64,000 bases of DNA from Viola odorata (GCA_963691705.1 OY829543.1:52494564-52558563), one strand, 5' to 3'; counted from the first letter of the stretch, positions 20,484 through 31,606 are shown. Translations and numbers: made by a program. Notes: a model not told the origin generated them from the letters alone.

Positions 20484-22078
20484 TGATCGGATTTTTGTGC
20501 AGCATGGGTGGGATATCATATGGCCAAACTTGAGGTTGACGGTGCTGGGCAGAAACGGCTCTGATCATGTGCCGCTGCTGATTAGTTTGGCTACATCAGA
20601 CTGAGGTCCTAAACCCTTTCGAGACCTAAGGACTTGGTGGGATGTTGCTGGGTTTAAAGATTTGTTGCGGTTATTTTGGATAGAAGCTAGTAGAGAGTAC
20701 CCAGGCCTGTACATGGTGACCAAGAAACTGAAGCTTCTTAAGACCAAGTTGCGTAGGTGGAATAAGGAGGTGTTTGGTTTTATCGGGACTAAGTTACAAG
20801 CGTTATCTAGTGAGTTGAACCAATTAGACAGTGTAGCTGATGAGAGGGACCTTACGGCGGAAGAGAAGCTGAGAGTCCAGGCTATTCAGGCAGATTTATG
20901 GGAAACCCAAGGTCGCGCTAGTAAACTTTGGCAACAAAAGTCTAGACAGATATGGGATGTGTTGGGAGACTGAAATACAAGTTTTTTCCATCTGTCTGCG
21001 AAATTGGACATGATGTGGAGCAATGTAACCGAAATCATTCATGGCAGTACTCGCCTTACGATCCCTCAGGAAATTAAAAATGCTGCGTCGAACTACTTTG
21101 CTGATTTTTTCAAGAAGGTTCGCTGGGCAAGACCGCAAATGTTAGATCTTGGGTTCAGTAAGTTCACTGTCTCAGAGGTGTTGGGGCTAGATTGCGAGGT
21201 CTCTACTATTGAGATTAGGGAGGTTGTTCACAGCTTAGGAACGGATAAAACTCCTGGTCCGGATGGCTGGTCTATGGGGTTCCTGCAAAGGGCGTGGGAA
21301 ATAGTGGGTACCGACTTCAGTGAGTTGGTGATGCGGTTTTTCAGAACCGGTCTTTTTCTTGGGGGGCAATTTTCTCACTTTGATCCCGAAAGTCAAGGCG
21401 ATGAAGAGGTTTTCAGAATTTCGTCCTATTAGTCTGGTGAGTAGCTTCTATAAAGTGATTTAAAAAATTCTAGCTAATCGTCTTGCTAGAGTTATCACCA
21501 CAGTGGTGAGCTCGTCTCAGTATGGCTTTATTAAGGGTAGATGCACGCTGGACTGTGTTATGGCTGCAAATGAAGTTGTTCACGCTTTGAAGAGAAGCAG
21601 GCAGTCTGGGTTCCTCTTCAAATTGGACTTTGAAATGACTTATGATTCAGTCGAGTGGCCCTACATGTTTGATATCCTGCTGCAACTTATGGGGTTTAGT
21701 CAAAATGGGTGGGATGGATCAGGCAATGCCTTAGTTCAGCTAGAGTGTCTGTTTTGATTAACGGTTCCCCATCTGCGGAATTTGGTTTGGGTAGAGGTCT
21801 TCGCCAAGGTTGCTCTATGTCCCCTTTTCTCTTTAACATAGCGGTGGAGGGCCTTCACCTTCTTCTCAACCGGGCTCAGACGTGTGGGGTGTTGCGCAGT
21901 ATTGGTTGTGGGGCGGGTTGGAATGTCACCCACCTCCAGTTTGCAGATGACACGCTAATTTTTGTTAACAATGAGGAGGAAGAGGTGCAAAGTGTCAAAG
22001 GTATTCTCCAATGGTTTGACGTCTTTTCAAGGTTAAGAGTTAATTACCATAAGAGCACTCTGGGGGAGAGGGGGTGAC
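20484..22078 (+). pseudogene. L1 ORF2, end of endonuclease and reverse transcriptase
   Basis: Starts RIFVQHGW and SDHVPLL (endonuclease end), followed by a linker (LLKTKLRRWNKEVFG). The reverse transcriptase follows, with KTPGPDGW near 21250, FRPISLV near 21417, QYGFIKGR near 21520, RGLRQGCSMSPFLFN near 21790 and the catalytic FADD at 21940-21951. Stops and frameshifts occur near 20603, 20972, 21370, 21463 and 21700. Just after NYHKSTL the sequence jumps at a deletion junction (22060-22089). Confidence 0.85.
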
Positions 22079-22089
22079 AGGTTCCATCA
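22060..22089 (+). repeat. 30-bp copy of 22423-22452 at a deletion junction in L1
   Basis: The 30 bp here are identical to 22423-22452. At the second site the text encodes part of the ORF2 downstream region in sensible context. At the first site it replaces the expected region between NYHKSTL and LSIFKM. Confidence 0.75.
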
Positions 22090-23302
22090 CTTGTCCATCT
22101 TTAAAATGCTGAGAGGGATCACCCGTCAATGTGAGCAGATTATGCGGCGTTTCCTGTGGAGTGGAGGGGAGAGCAGGTGCGGCCTCGCAAAGGTAAAATG
22201 GGACTTGCTGACTCGTCCAATAGAGTTGGGTGGGTTGGGGTTGCGTGACTTGAGCCTGAAAAATGATATTCTGTTGTTCAAGTGGATTTTGGAGGCTTGG
22301 AAAGGGGGAAGCAAGTTATGGGTAGAGATCATTCGCTCCCAAAATAAGTGTTCTAGTCCGGGGAGTCTGTGGTTACAGGACCATAGTGTCCCCTCTCCTA
22401 TATGAAAAGACATTTTCGCCATCTGGGGGAGAGGGGGTGACAGGTTCCATCAATGGACCGAGCATGTTCAGTTATCTGTGGGGGGAGGAAACACTCTCAT
22501 GTTTTGGTGGGACACTTGGGCTCTTCAGGTTCCCTTGGCCCTTCGTTTCCCACGTCTGTATCATCTCACGGGCTCCAAGGAGGGCAAGATTCTGGACTTT
22601 GGAGAGTGGTGAGACAATTGCTGGATTTGGAATTGGAGTTGGCGCCGGAGCTTATTCGCGTGGGAAGTTGACAAACTCAATGATATGTTGGTTGTGATTC
22701 ATTCTCCGGGGAGCAATAGGGAGAATGATGACATTGAGTGGATGTTGGAGCCTTCGAAGCTTTTTACTGTTCGGTCGCTAACCTCTTTCATTGAGAAGTC
22801 GCAACACTTGGGGTAAATGAACGACATCCTGAGTTCTTGTTGGCAACGACTGGTCCCTTACCGAGTTGAATCTTTCACATGGCTAGCGCTTCAAGGTAGA
22901 ATTGTGACCAGATACTTCCTTCAGCGTCGTAACATCATCGCGGAGGGGGATAGCTTCTGCCCCCTTTGCTTAGGCTCTGTCGAATGTACAAACCATTTGT
23001 TCGTACACTGCCCTTCCACGGGACAAATTTGGGATTATGTTTTGAGATGGGTTGGCGTGGCTTGGTGTAGACCAAGGCTTCTGCAGGACCTTTGGACTAG
23101 CTGGTGCAGCCTGGTGGAATGGCGGTCTAAACAGGCTCAGGTGAAGTGGCAGATGCTCATTTATGTTGTCTTGTGGCAATTATGGATCCATCGGAACAAC
23201 AAGGTTTTTAATCAAGTCGAGGCATGTTACTTCGAGGTGGGGCGTTCTATCTTCGTGACTTGGCAGCGCTGGATCAAGAGCCGGGAGCCTAAATTCCCAT
23301 AG
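22090..23302 (+). pseudogene. L1 ORF2, C-terminal region with Cys/His finger
   Basis: Reads IMRRFLWSG..KVKWDLLTRP..GGLGLRDL, the conserved thumb-side block, in one frame. A shifted frame carries RFHQW and GGGNTLMFW. From 22817 a 161-residue frame holds the zf-RVT type finger: FTWLALQGRIVTR, FCPLCLGSVE, CTNHLFVHC. It ends at 23302. At least two frame shifts separate these parts. Confidence 0.8.
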
Positions 23303-23518
23303 TCTCCCACGCAAATGATCATCTCCTCGGCGTGGCTGGACTCATGGAACCACCATGGTGTGCAAGCTAGATAGCTATTTTTGTTTCTAACCAGCTTGTG
23401 TGTTTTTTAGCTGACCTGTGTGCTTTTTCTGGTGTAGCTGCTTGTGCAGCTCACCTGCTATTTTTGTCATGTCCCCCATGACTCCTTTATTTAATAAATC
23501 ATCTGCTTATTTTTTTAA
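23303..23518 (+). other. L1 3' UTR and tail
   Basis: A 3' UTR with GCTTGTGTG/GCTGACCTGTGTG echoes, then AATAAATCATCTGC, then a short T/A tail at the target-site duplication. Confidence 0.7.
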
Positions 23519-23534
23519 AAATGCTTAACATTTT

Positions 23535-23720
23535 CTTAGTTAAACTAGCAAAAATAAGCCAAATACGGTAAAAAATGAGCAAAAATGGTAATAAACGAGC
23601 AAAAATGGTAAAAAATGTCAAAATAGTAAAAAACGAGCCAAAATAGAACAAGCTTCTAAGGTCGATAAATTTTTGCGGGTATGGATACCCATTGTCATCC
23701 CTAATTATTGTTATTACTAT
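23535..23720. repeat. 20-bp tandem array in plus orientation
   Basis: Units of AAAATGGTAAAAAACGAGC type, opposite in orientation to the array at 5428-5800. It ends with GGGTATGGATACCCATTGTCATCCCTAA-like text, shared with the end at about 2440-2455. Before the L1 inserted, the two arrays would have been roughly 240 bp apart as inverted copies. Confidence 0.75.
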
Positions 23721-23859
23721 TTTAACTTATAAAAAAAATTAGAAAATGTTTTCTAAATTGAAAATTTTCAGATACAAGGGAAAAGGAAGGAAATTATAAT
23801 ATTTGTGTATGACAACATAAATGGGAAGAATTTTTTTATAGTTATTTTACCACTTTATC

Positions 23860-24190
23860 CTTATGGTCATTTTCATACTTTCCAAATCCCGTTGCTGAAT
23901 TTCATCGAACACCTTCCGTGCAAGGCTAAGCTCACCACACCTTGCATATATGGTAATCAAACAAAGGTTCATCTCGTAGGCCCCCTCTGCCTATCCACAT
24001 AGTAAAACCTCTTGGCACCAACAGGATTAAGAAATGGATTACTAACATGATTAGAACAATGAATGAGGAGAGGAGCCAACAAACTTAGCTGGATTTGAAG
24101 ACCCATGTTGATAAATTCTGGAAGCAGAGTCATGAATTGGAGCTTTGGGTGATGTGATCCTGGACGCATAATTCCTAATGGTGCCAACAG
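23860..24190 (-). pseudogene. PPR protein relic
   Basis: The minus strand reads LITIYARCGELSLARKVFDE across about 23890-23965, a good match to the PLS-type pentatricopeptide repeat wording of organelle RNA-editing factors. The upstream part (to 24187) is in another frame and carries weaker similarity. No continuous ORF remains, so this is a fragment. Confidence 0.55.
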
Positions 24191-24493
24191 CGAGCTTAGC
24201 TCACTTGTAGTAAGCCATGGTTGTAAATGGTCTTCTGGTAGGCCTTCGTGGCTAGAGATTCATCTGCAGAAGGTGGAGGTGGCAACACAAGATATCCAGA
24301 AATTAATCAGAGCTGTATATTCTAGAAACTAGAAGAAAGTGTAATGGAGAAGGTGCTGGAGACGGTGGAACTTTGTTGGCCAGACTTTACAGTTGAGAGA
24401 AAGCAGGTTGGTGCGGGAGGTTGTTGTGGCTTGAGGGGGTCAGTAATGGAATAAATTTTTTTCCCTTTCAATTCCTTCTTTTTCCTCTCACTT

Positions 24494-24976
24494 AAGGGAG
24501 GAAATATTTTCTGGACCCAGAAGAAAAAATTTATAATTTATTTCCTCTGTGTTCTCTTGATTTCTCTTTAATTTCTTTGCATTTTTTCCCCATATCAGGG
24601 AAACTTTGAAAATATCATTCCCTTCTTTTCCTTTCCACTCTAATCCTTCTTCCCATACATAGGCTAAGAGAATAGGTCCAGCGATTATAGCACAGGAAAT
24701 ATCATATGGTTACATTAATCATCCATGGAAATATAAGGGAGGAAATATTTTCTGAACCCGGAAGAAAATTTTTATGATTTATTTCTTCTGTGTTCTCTTG
24801 ATTTCCCTTTAATTCCTTTGTATTTTTTTCCCATATTAGGGAAATTTTAAAAATATCCTTCCCCTTCTTTTCCTTTCCACTTTAATCCTTCTTCCCATAC
24901 ATAGACTAAGAGAATAGGTCCAGTGATTATAGCACAAGAAATATCATATGGTTACATTAATCATCCATGGAAATAT
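24494..24976. repeat. 242-bp tandem duplication
   Basis: Units 24494-24735 and 24736-24976 are about 90 percent identical by eye. They run from AAGGGAGGAAATATTTTCTG to ATCCATGGAAATAT. The differences are scattered. No gene is seen from 24190 to 25370. Confidence 0.85.
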
Positions 24977-25371
24977 CACATAGCAAAGTAAAGAGTAAAT
25001 TCCAAGAATACCAACTCCAAATAAAAAATGCGAGGATTGAGGGGGAATAGATATATGATCGGCACTGTGAGACCAAGATGGGAACCACTCCATAATAGAT
25101 GGAAACAGTTCTTTTGGGTAGAAAAGAGACTTCTGATGCTAATTTCTAAATATCATATAGCTTTAATAACATCAATGAATGGTAAATGTCACCCTTTGGT
25201 TAGTAATGTAAAACATTGTCATGAGAACTTGAGAATGGTAAATGGAAGACAGATGAACAGATAGAACCAACACATAACGTAAAAAAAAAACTAAATTCAA
25301 AGAGTGTAGGAAAGAAAATAAGGCATACCTCCAACAGTCTTGATAAGCTTTTTGCAATTACTCTAAACTTA

Positions 25372-25900
25372 GTAAGTGCCTGTTTGGGAAACAGGTTTAG
25401 TTTGTAGAAGTTGGTTTCAAAACCAAGAAGCTGGAAAGTGGTGTTTGGTAACATCTTTGGAAACTAACTTTCTACAAAGCTTTACTCAGCTTTTGCCTTG
25501 GCCCTCCTCCTTTCCTCACTGCAGAAATTTGCACCAATGGCAAACGCACTTGCTGCGTTTGCACCCTCTCTCTTCTTCTTCTTCTTTTTTTTCATTTTAA
25601 TTTCATTTTTTAACTTTATATAATAGAACAAAATAAATTAAAACCTATCACAATAAAATCTTCATCTCAAGATAAGTAATTCTAGATCCACTTTTCCTAT
25701 TTTTATTAATTTTTTTAAAATGGGTTTTATGTCCTTTATGGTCATTTTACATTCCAACCATAGTTTTAACCGCAATTTTTACCAAACACCATAAAACAAC
25801 TTCTCGTTTCCCACGACACTTTTCCAGAAGTACTTTCCACACAGAACTTTTCCCACAGCACTTTTCCAACTAGAACCGGAACGTCAAACAGACCCTAAAT
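25372..25900. mobile_element. Possible TIR MITE (GCCTGTTTGG type)
   Basis: TAAGTGCCTGTTTGGGAAAC at the left resembles the complement of the right end, GTCAAACAGACCCTAA. Text such as TTACCAAACACC and AACTTCTCGTTTCCCA inside mirrors the left arm. I could not fix the target-site duplication, so the class (hAT or PIF type) is open. Confidence 0.45.
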
Positions 25901-26580
25901 AGTCTTTTCACTAGTAACACAAATACTGCATTCCTATTCCCCCCTACCCCGCCCACCATTCACAGCTAACACAAATAGTCTATCCCCAACCACCACATGA
26001 TGCAAGAATAGGGACTCTGATTCTCCTCACTGTTGAAACAGACATCAAAGATACCAAAAAGAAACAGTGATAATCTTGCAGAGCAGCATAATCCTACTAA
26101 AAACCTTAACTTAGGAGGTCATACTAATTTCAAAATATGGTTCACTAGAACCAACGGAAATGAATTGGGTTCTGCAAATAGCAGCAGGAAGGATTTACAT
26201 GAGAAACTCTTGGATTCCAATCCCCTTCAAAGCCCAAACTGTAAAATCAAGACACTTTACCATTCAAACCATCAATGAAATCTAGAGAATGTGTTCCACT
26301 CTGCAACTAAATCCAAACCACTAGAGTTTTACCATCAGGAGGTTACAACAAAAACCAACTCCAAATCAGTTTCAAACCTAGGTTGAAGCAATGAAGCTTG
26401 AGTATGATTTGATAGCCAATCAGGACCAAACTTATGCACAAGGTTGAATGTGGCAAACCACAGCTAAAGCACCATAGACTAACACTTTTAACAATATGGT
26501 GAAATGAACAAGAAAATCCAAAATTAGGGTAGTCGAAAGGAACACGTAAAGAGGACAAGGCGAGGAGAGCAAATACATAC
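25901..26580. other. Spacer, nothing firm
   Basis: Short open frames on both strands here show no recognisable features. If the minus-strand exon at 26581-26850 is real, this would be its downstream intron. Confidence 0.3.
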
Positions 26581-26850
26581 CATGGACAGCAGTACATAAA
26601 GCAAGCAGGACACTGAAGTGAGACCGAGAAAGCAGCTCCACATTATAAGAAGCAAAGCTGCGGAACCCAGTTTGAAAACAGAGTGGGAACCCCTGATTGC
26701 ACAATCCTTCCAAAACAGCAGCAAGAAGTGTCAACAGTGGTGTATAATCTTTATTGTTCCAATCAGACAAGCTATTCTTAACTACCATTGGATCCCCTTC
26801 TTCCTCCCCTTTAACATAAAATGGACAGAAAGTCTCATCTTCCGCCCCGA
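26581..26850 (-). pseudogene. Orphan exon of an unidentified host-like gene
   Basis: The minus strand is open with ordinary protein-like composition: DETFCPFYVKGEEEGDPMVV, then KDYTPLLTLLAAVLEGLCNQ and LLSRSHFSVLLALCTAVHG. It ends at a donor, CCATG|GTATGT (GT at 26580-26579). I do not recognise the family; the Leu-rich helical text could be part of an ARM/HEAT-like protein, but that is a guess. The open frame runs up to the border of the LTR that starts at 26855, so an insertion may have severed it. Confidence 0.4.
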
Positions 26851-26854
26851 ATAT

Positions 26855-27510
26855 TGTTGGGTTTGGGCTCCCTTCCTATGTGGAGAAAAGCCCATGTGGA
26901 GCAAGCCCACATACCACTTAGAGGGAGTCAAATTAGGGCAAGAGAGTGGCAGCTCATTCTAGCAAAAACAAAAGAGAGAAAAGAGAGAGGAGAAGAGAGA
27001 AAACAGATTCGTTCATCTCTGCGCAGCTGTGGGAGAATCGACACTACAACTTCGTTCACCGTCGGATCTGGCTGAAATTTGGACAGCAGGTGCGGGACTT
27101 CTGGTTCTTCAATCTGAACGGTTGGATCGGTGAGAAGTTGTCCGAGATGATAGAAATCCTGTTCCGATTGAAGCAGTGGAAATCTGATTTTGTGTTCTTC
27201 CTTTGGTTCTCTAATTTCATACTTCTTGTTGGTTGTTTGCCTAATTGTTGAGCACGATTTGTGCTGTGATTTGAGACTCTCTTGTACCCTAATTTTGACC
27301 ATAGTGGAGTTTGATTGACTGGTTTGTGCCCGTGATTTTTACTTCTCACTTTGAGAAAGTTTTCCACGTAAAAATCGTGTTGTCTCTTCATGTGTGTGAT
27401 GAATTAGTTGCTGCCATTAATTTATTGTTGCTATTCCAGCAAGTTAGGGAAATTATTATCCGCTGCGTATTGTTGTGTTGAATTTCCCATTAAATATAAC
27501 ATCTGGAGCG
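26855..27510 (+). repeat. Probable copia-type LTR (solo or remnant)
   Basis: Starts TGTTGGGTTTGGGCTCCC and contains the wording common near the 3' end of plant Ty1/copia LTRs: GACCATAGTGGAG, TTTTCCACGTAAAAATCGTG and TCCGCTGCG. A TTTCCCA near the end fits an imperfect TGTTGGG/CCCAACA pair. The exact right end and target duplication are not resolved. Confidence 0.5.
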
Positions 27511-28052
27511 GCAAGTGGGAATTCTGCATTGTATATAACATCCCCTACGAATAAAATAATTCAGAACATATCATTCAGCAACAATAACGAGAATGTTTTT
27601 GTCGTGAAAGAAAGTAATGATACTATCATCTTATGTAGTCAAGAAAGTAAGGGATTAGCAATGTGAAGTGATCAAGGGTGGCTGGGAAATACTGGCAATG
27701 TGAAGTGATCATGATCAGTGTACTGTGATCCATCAGTCAAAAGTCAAGCTTGTAGAAGAGGTATGCAACAGATATTTTTCGCAAATATTTTCTACTGACA
27801 TTGACATTCAAGTGATGATGTTATGCTTATGCAGCACACAGTTGGGACCATAAACTGGCAGCAAGGAAACTTGTATCCGTCTTTCATGCTGTTGTCTGTT
27901 AGCAAATCTCCCAAAGCTAATTTTTCCTCCCTAGAAGAAGCGCTAACCACTCAGCTATGCTTCCTTCCTATGAAAACCCACATTTGCGTCTGGTAAACCT
28001 TAATCTTTTCAGGAATAATTGAAGCTCTGACTGCTTAGCTGTTGTTTTTCAT
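27511..28052. other. Spacer with short repeats
   Basis: AATGTGAAGTGATCA occurs twice (about 27659 and 27697). No gene is recognised. Confidence 0.4.
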
Positions 28053-28460
28053 GTGTGCACATGTGTGGTAGTGGGGAGGAGTGGTAATCAACATTGGCGG
28101 CCACTGTATTTAAGCATTTTACTCGTTAATACTTTGCTCCTCATCTTGTACTCCATTTGCTCTGCAACTTTCACGTATCTTTCACTCTTTGGTCTGACCC
28201 TTATTTTTCTCCTGGGTTGGCCTACAAGCGGCATTAATCTTGGGCAACAGTTTAGTGGTCTGATAGCATGCGTGAAACTGTGTGGCAGCATATTCAAGGG
28301 AGGGAAAGAGAAAAATGAGGATGAGGATTGTGAATATGAGATGATGTGGGATGCAGAAGGAGCAATGCACCTCGTAAAGAAACCTCGTGATGCCCCTATT
28401 TCACGCCCAAGTGATAGGTCCTCTCTAGAAAGGTGTTATGTCTCTTCATTTTCAGAATAA
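28053..28460 (+). CDS. Hypothetical ORF with two hydrophobic segments
   Basis: 135 residues, no family recognised. Residues about 18-38 (YLSILLVNTLLLILYSICSA) and 42-58 (YLSLFGLTLIFLLGW) are hydrophobic and could span a membrane. The C-terminal half is charged (KGGKEKNEDEDCEYEMMWDA). A pyrimidine tract and CTTTTCAG at about 28004-28011 could be an acceptor of a spliced gene whose other exons I cannot find. It may equally be a relic. Confidence 0.35.
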   Translation: MCTCVVVGRSGNQHWRPLYLSILLVNTLLLILYSICSATFTYLSLFGLTLIFLLGWPTSGINLGQQFSGLIACVKLCGSIFKGGKEKNEDEDCEYEMMWDAEGAMHLVKKPRDAPISRPSDRSSLERCYVSSFSE

Positions 28461-29300
28461 CTTTACTCCCCTAAATAAAATGAGTAACAAACCAACTTGT
28501 ATGTGCAAATAGGTAATATTTAATTATTTCGGTAAACTATTTTTTTTTAGCAATTTTAACTTTTACAATAGTTAAAATTTTTAAATAAAATAGTAAAAAT
28601 AGTAAAATTTTATGAATTTGGTTAAAAATGTAACAAGTATAGTTAAACCTAGGACAATGAAAAAAAATATTTACAATTTGTTTTTAAGTTTGTTCTTTTT
28701 AAATATTTTTAAAAATATTTCTCGTTTATTTTTTTTCAACATTTTTAATGAAGTAGACTCTCCTATATTTATTACATTTTTCTCAAATTTGTATATTTTT
28801 AAAAAAAATTGTACCATTTTTTATATTTTTTTAAGTACTAAAAATGTTAAATTTTGCAACTTTTAAGAAATTAAAATTTGACATTACAAGTTTTTAAATT
28901 ATAGAAGGTTAAGTGAAATATTTTGTAAATTTTTATATAATTTACACTAATTATTTTTACAGCGTACTGTTGTTCCAACTAGTCACGCTTAACTCACTTG
29001 ATGGATTATTAGTAGATCAATCTTTTATCAATAAGATTAACCATAATCAAATGAGTTTAAAAATACGTTAGTTTAGATCTAAATATATATAATGAGTATT
29101 TAAACCATTTAAGTAAATTTTAATAAATTTAATTTCTCTTTCTGAAAAGTGAAAAAATAAAAAAACCTCTTGTGGTATTTTTGGGAAAAGTTCAAATCCA
29201 ATCGGCATATATTTTGATTGTTGTTGATTTAATCTTGTTAATTCTAAAGCTTCTAATATTTTCTATTTGTACCTAAGTTGGTCATATTGTTTATTTACTT
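28461..29300. other. Very AT-rich spacer
   Basis: TTTTTAAATATTTTT-type sequence, no gene or clear repeat. Open frames are Phe/Asn/Lys-rich artefacts. Confidence 0.5.
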
Positions 29301-29309
29301 TTTCATTAA

Positions 29310-30540
29310 ATTATAAGTGTATTTGGTTGGTAAAACGAGGGAGGAAAGTGACTCGAGAATTTGATATTCCGAACTTTATTGCGTTTGGTTGCGACAAGGA
29401 ATCACTCTTTCCCGGAATCCAACTTTCTTTAACCCTCTTGACTTTCTTAAAAAATTGAGGAGAGTGATTCCTTAGCTAGGGTGTGGGGAGTGATTCTTTA
29501 ATGCAAGAAAAGCTTTTTTTTTTTTTAAATCACGTATTTATCCCTTCATACTAGCATTATTCTAAGAAAAAAAAAATTGTTCCCTTCCCTCTCAGTTTTA
29601 GTTTCCATTTTTTATTAATTTTTTTTTACACTTTTTTTATGTGTTACTCCCTCCGTCTTCTAAAGGATGTCACTTTCCTACGGATTCTTACTATTCATAA
29701 TAATTGTCCTTTTGCCTCTTCGGGCCCACATTTTTTTGTCTTTTCGGTTCCATCTTTTTTGTACTATTAAAGGATGGGTTGACTAGTTATTAAACAAAAA
29801 AATTAAAGTTCGATTTGAAATAGAAAAGGAAAAAAAAAAAAGGGGGCATTACATGCTCCCTCTGTTCCAAAACGACATGTTTTGGAAGAGAGAGGGAGCA
29901 TTTTTTTAGTTTCAAATTTTTTTAATATTTAATTTTTAAATTTTTTCTAAAATTTCTCCTTTTTTATGTTTCAGATTCTTTTTTAAAGTTTTGGTACATT
30001 TTTTAATTTTTTAAAAATTTTATGATACATTTTTTAAGTTACAGATTATTTTTTAATTTTTTTTAACTTTGATAAAAATATATATTTTGAAGGTTGGATA
30101 AAAAAGATTTATAAAGTTAAATTTCTTAATCTACCCATCAACCAACCCCTTACAATAATGAAGAATTTGAAAACTCATTTGATATTTTAATTGTTGAAAA
30201 ATAGACAGCTAATAAAGTCCGTGATAAAATATATATATAGAAAAAAAAAATTAGACACTTAACAAAATAACAAAAACACAAATATAGAAAATAACAAAGA
30301 CACAAATATAGAAAAAGATAAATGAGTCATTTTTCTTACTTTTCTTAAAAATTCTCAAGTACAAAATAAATACAATAATGTTATTTTCTCGGGAATGTTA
30401 ACGTCTAAGCAAACACAAAAAAACTAACATTCTCCTCAATCACTCTCCCGAGAGAGTGATTCCAAGAGGGAAAGTAGGAGAGTGATTCCAAGAGGGAAAG
30501 TAGCATTCCGTGAATCAAACGCTACCTCTACGTGATCAAC
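29310..30540. repeat. Block with inverted GAGAGTGATTCC ends and MITE pieces
   Basis: At 29330-29480 the text includes GCGTTTGGTTGCGA, GGAATCACTCTTTCCC and GGAGAGTGATTCC. The inverse strings return at 30420-30530 (CAATCACTCTCCCG, AATCAAACGC). This suggests a 1.2-kb TIR element of the GTTTGG type. Two tandem 27-bp GAGAGTGATTCCAAGAGGG units lie at 30455-30505. Inside are a Stowaway left end (29647, CTCCCTCCGTCTTC after TA) and a minimal hairpin (29854-29900). Confidence 0.45.
29854..29900. repeat. 47-bp minimal MITE-like hairpin
   Basis: TGCTCCCTCTGTTCCAAAAC, a 5-bp centre, and an imperfect inverse ending GAGAGAGGGAGCA. It is a Stowaway-like terminal repeat pair with almost no interior. No TA flank is seen. 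Confidence 0.55.
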
Positions 30541-31364
30541 TTATTAAAAAAAAATTGATAGGTGGAGGTGTGATTTGAATCTAAATTCGAGTCTCTACTA
30601 GTATCTTTACCACCAGTCAAACAATCAATGAACTACATGGTCATTGGCCGACCGATTCAATTGACACCATAAATAATGATTGGCATAATAAATAATCACT
30701 GTAATTTAGTAGTACTATTTTATCAAGAGAAATAATGACTATAAAATATGAAGAAAATAATTATAAAAAAGAAGAAGAAGAAATACTCTTATTTTAGAAT
30801 ATAAAAAAAAAATGACAGCGTCAATTATTATTTTATCTCGCTCGGTCACATGAAATTTAACAAATAAAAATGAGTTGATAGTAATTAGTACAAATAAAAT
30901 ACTTAAAAAATGGTAAAATTAACTTGAATAAGATATAAACTAAATCGGGAATAATGCGCTGAATTTGAACTCTTTTACTAACTCTTGTCAATCTATTCCC
31001 TTCAATATTGAATACCGGTAGGTCCGGTACCCTAGCCAACCCATTCAGTGCCCATTACCCTCTCCCAGTTGGCAGCTGCCGTCGCCATACCGAGTATTCC
31101 ATTGTATGGCCCAAATCCACCGCCCTCCGTTAATAAGAGCCCGATGGACAGCTAGTTGGTCCCTAGACACGTGGCAGCAACCCATTTGTGGCCTTTTAGC
31201 CATAACACTTGACAAAGGCGGGCAACGAAAGGTCAACTGTGTCAATAAGACCAACAATTAATGACTAGTAGTTCAATAAACTCCTACTACTAGTAACAAC
31301 TTTCCCTCTATACTTTCAAAAAATAAATTAAAAAATAAATCACTCTCTCTCCATCACTACTACT
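30541..31364. other. Spacer, no gene recognised
   Basis: AT-rich. 30560-30650 holds text resembling the complement of a tRNA-derived region (GATTTGAATC, TTTACCACCAGTC), not strong enough to call. 31020-31260 is GC-richer, but its open frames are not recognisable. Confidence 0.35.
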
Positions 31365-31366
31365 TA

Positions 31367-31606
31367 CTCCCTCCCTCCCTCCGTTCTTAAAAGAATGACA
31401 CTTTACTATTTGCACGTATTTTAAGGAGACCGGATGACTCACTATTTGAGACAATTTTGCCCCGAATTTTTTCTCGGACGTACTTTAAGGATTAAAGTAC
31501 GTTAGAAAAAAAGTACGATTTTTTTTGGGGTCAAATAGAGCGTCATCCGACCTCATTGAGACGCGTGCATGAACAGTACGCGTCATCCTTTTAAGAACGG
31601 AGGGAG
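31367..31606. mobile_element. Stowaway MITE (240 bp)
   Basis: TA-flanked (31365-31366 and 31607-31608). The ends are CTCCCTCC.TTCTTAAAAG and its inverse, with extra CTCC repeats at the left. The body shares GACCGGATGA, TTTAAGGATTAAAGTACG and GGGGTCAAATAG with the MITEs at 42758 and 46052. Confidence 0.88.

Larger units (their letters stand above)
6034..23518 (+). mobile_element. L1-type LINE split by three nested LTR insertions
   Basis: The block is flanked by a 16-bp target-site duplication, AAATGCTTAACATTTT (6018-6033 and 23519-23534). Removing the three nested elements leaves about 5.2 kb of L1 in four pieces: 6034-6620, 12987-14229, 15775-16083 and 20484-23518. Each junction with a nested element has one exact 5-bp duplication. 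The order is 5' UTR, ORF1 (RRM plus a conserved C-terminal region), then ORF2 (endonuclease, reverse transcriptase, Cys/His finger). The 3' end is AATAAATCATCTGC followed by a T/A tail. Several stops and an internal deletion make it inactive. Confidence 0.9.

Noticed and set aside
30560..30655. tRNA- or SINE-like sequence on the minus strand
   Set aside because: A B-box-like GATTCAAATC and a weak A box can be drawn, but no stable arms or ends were found.
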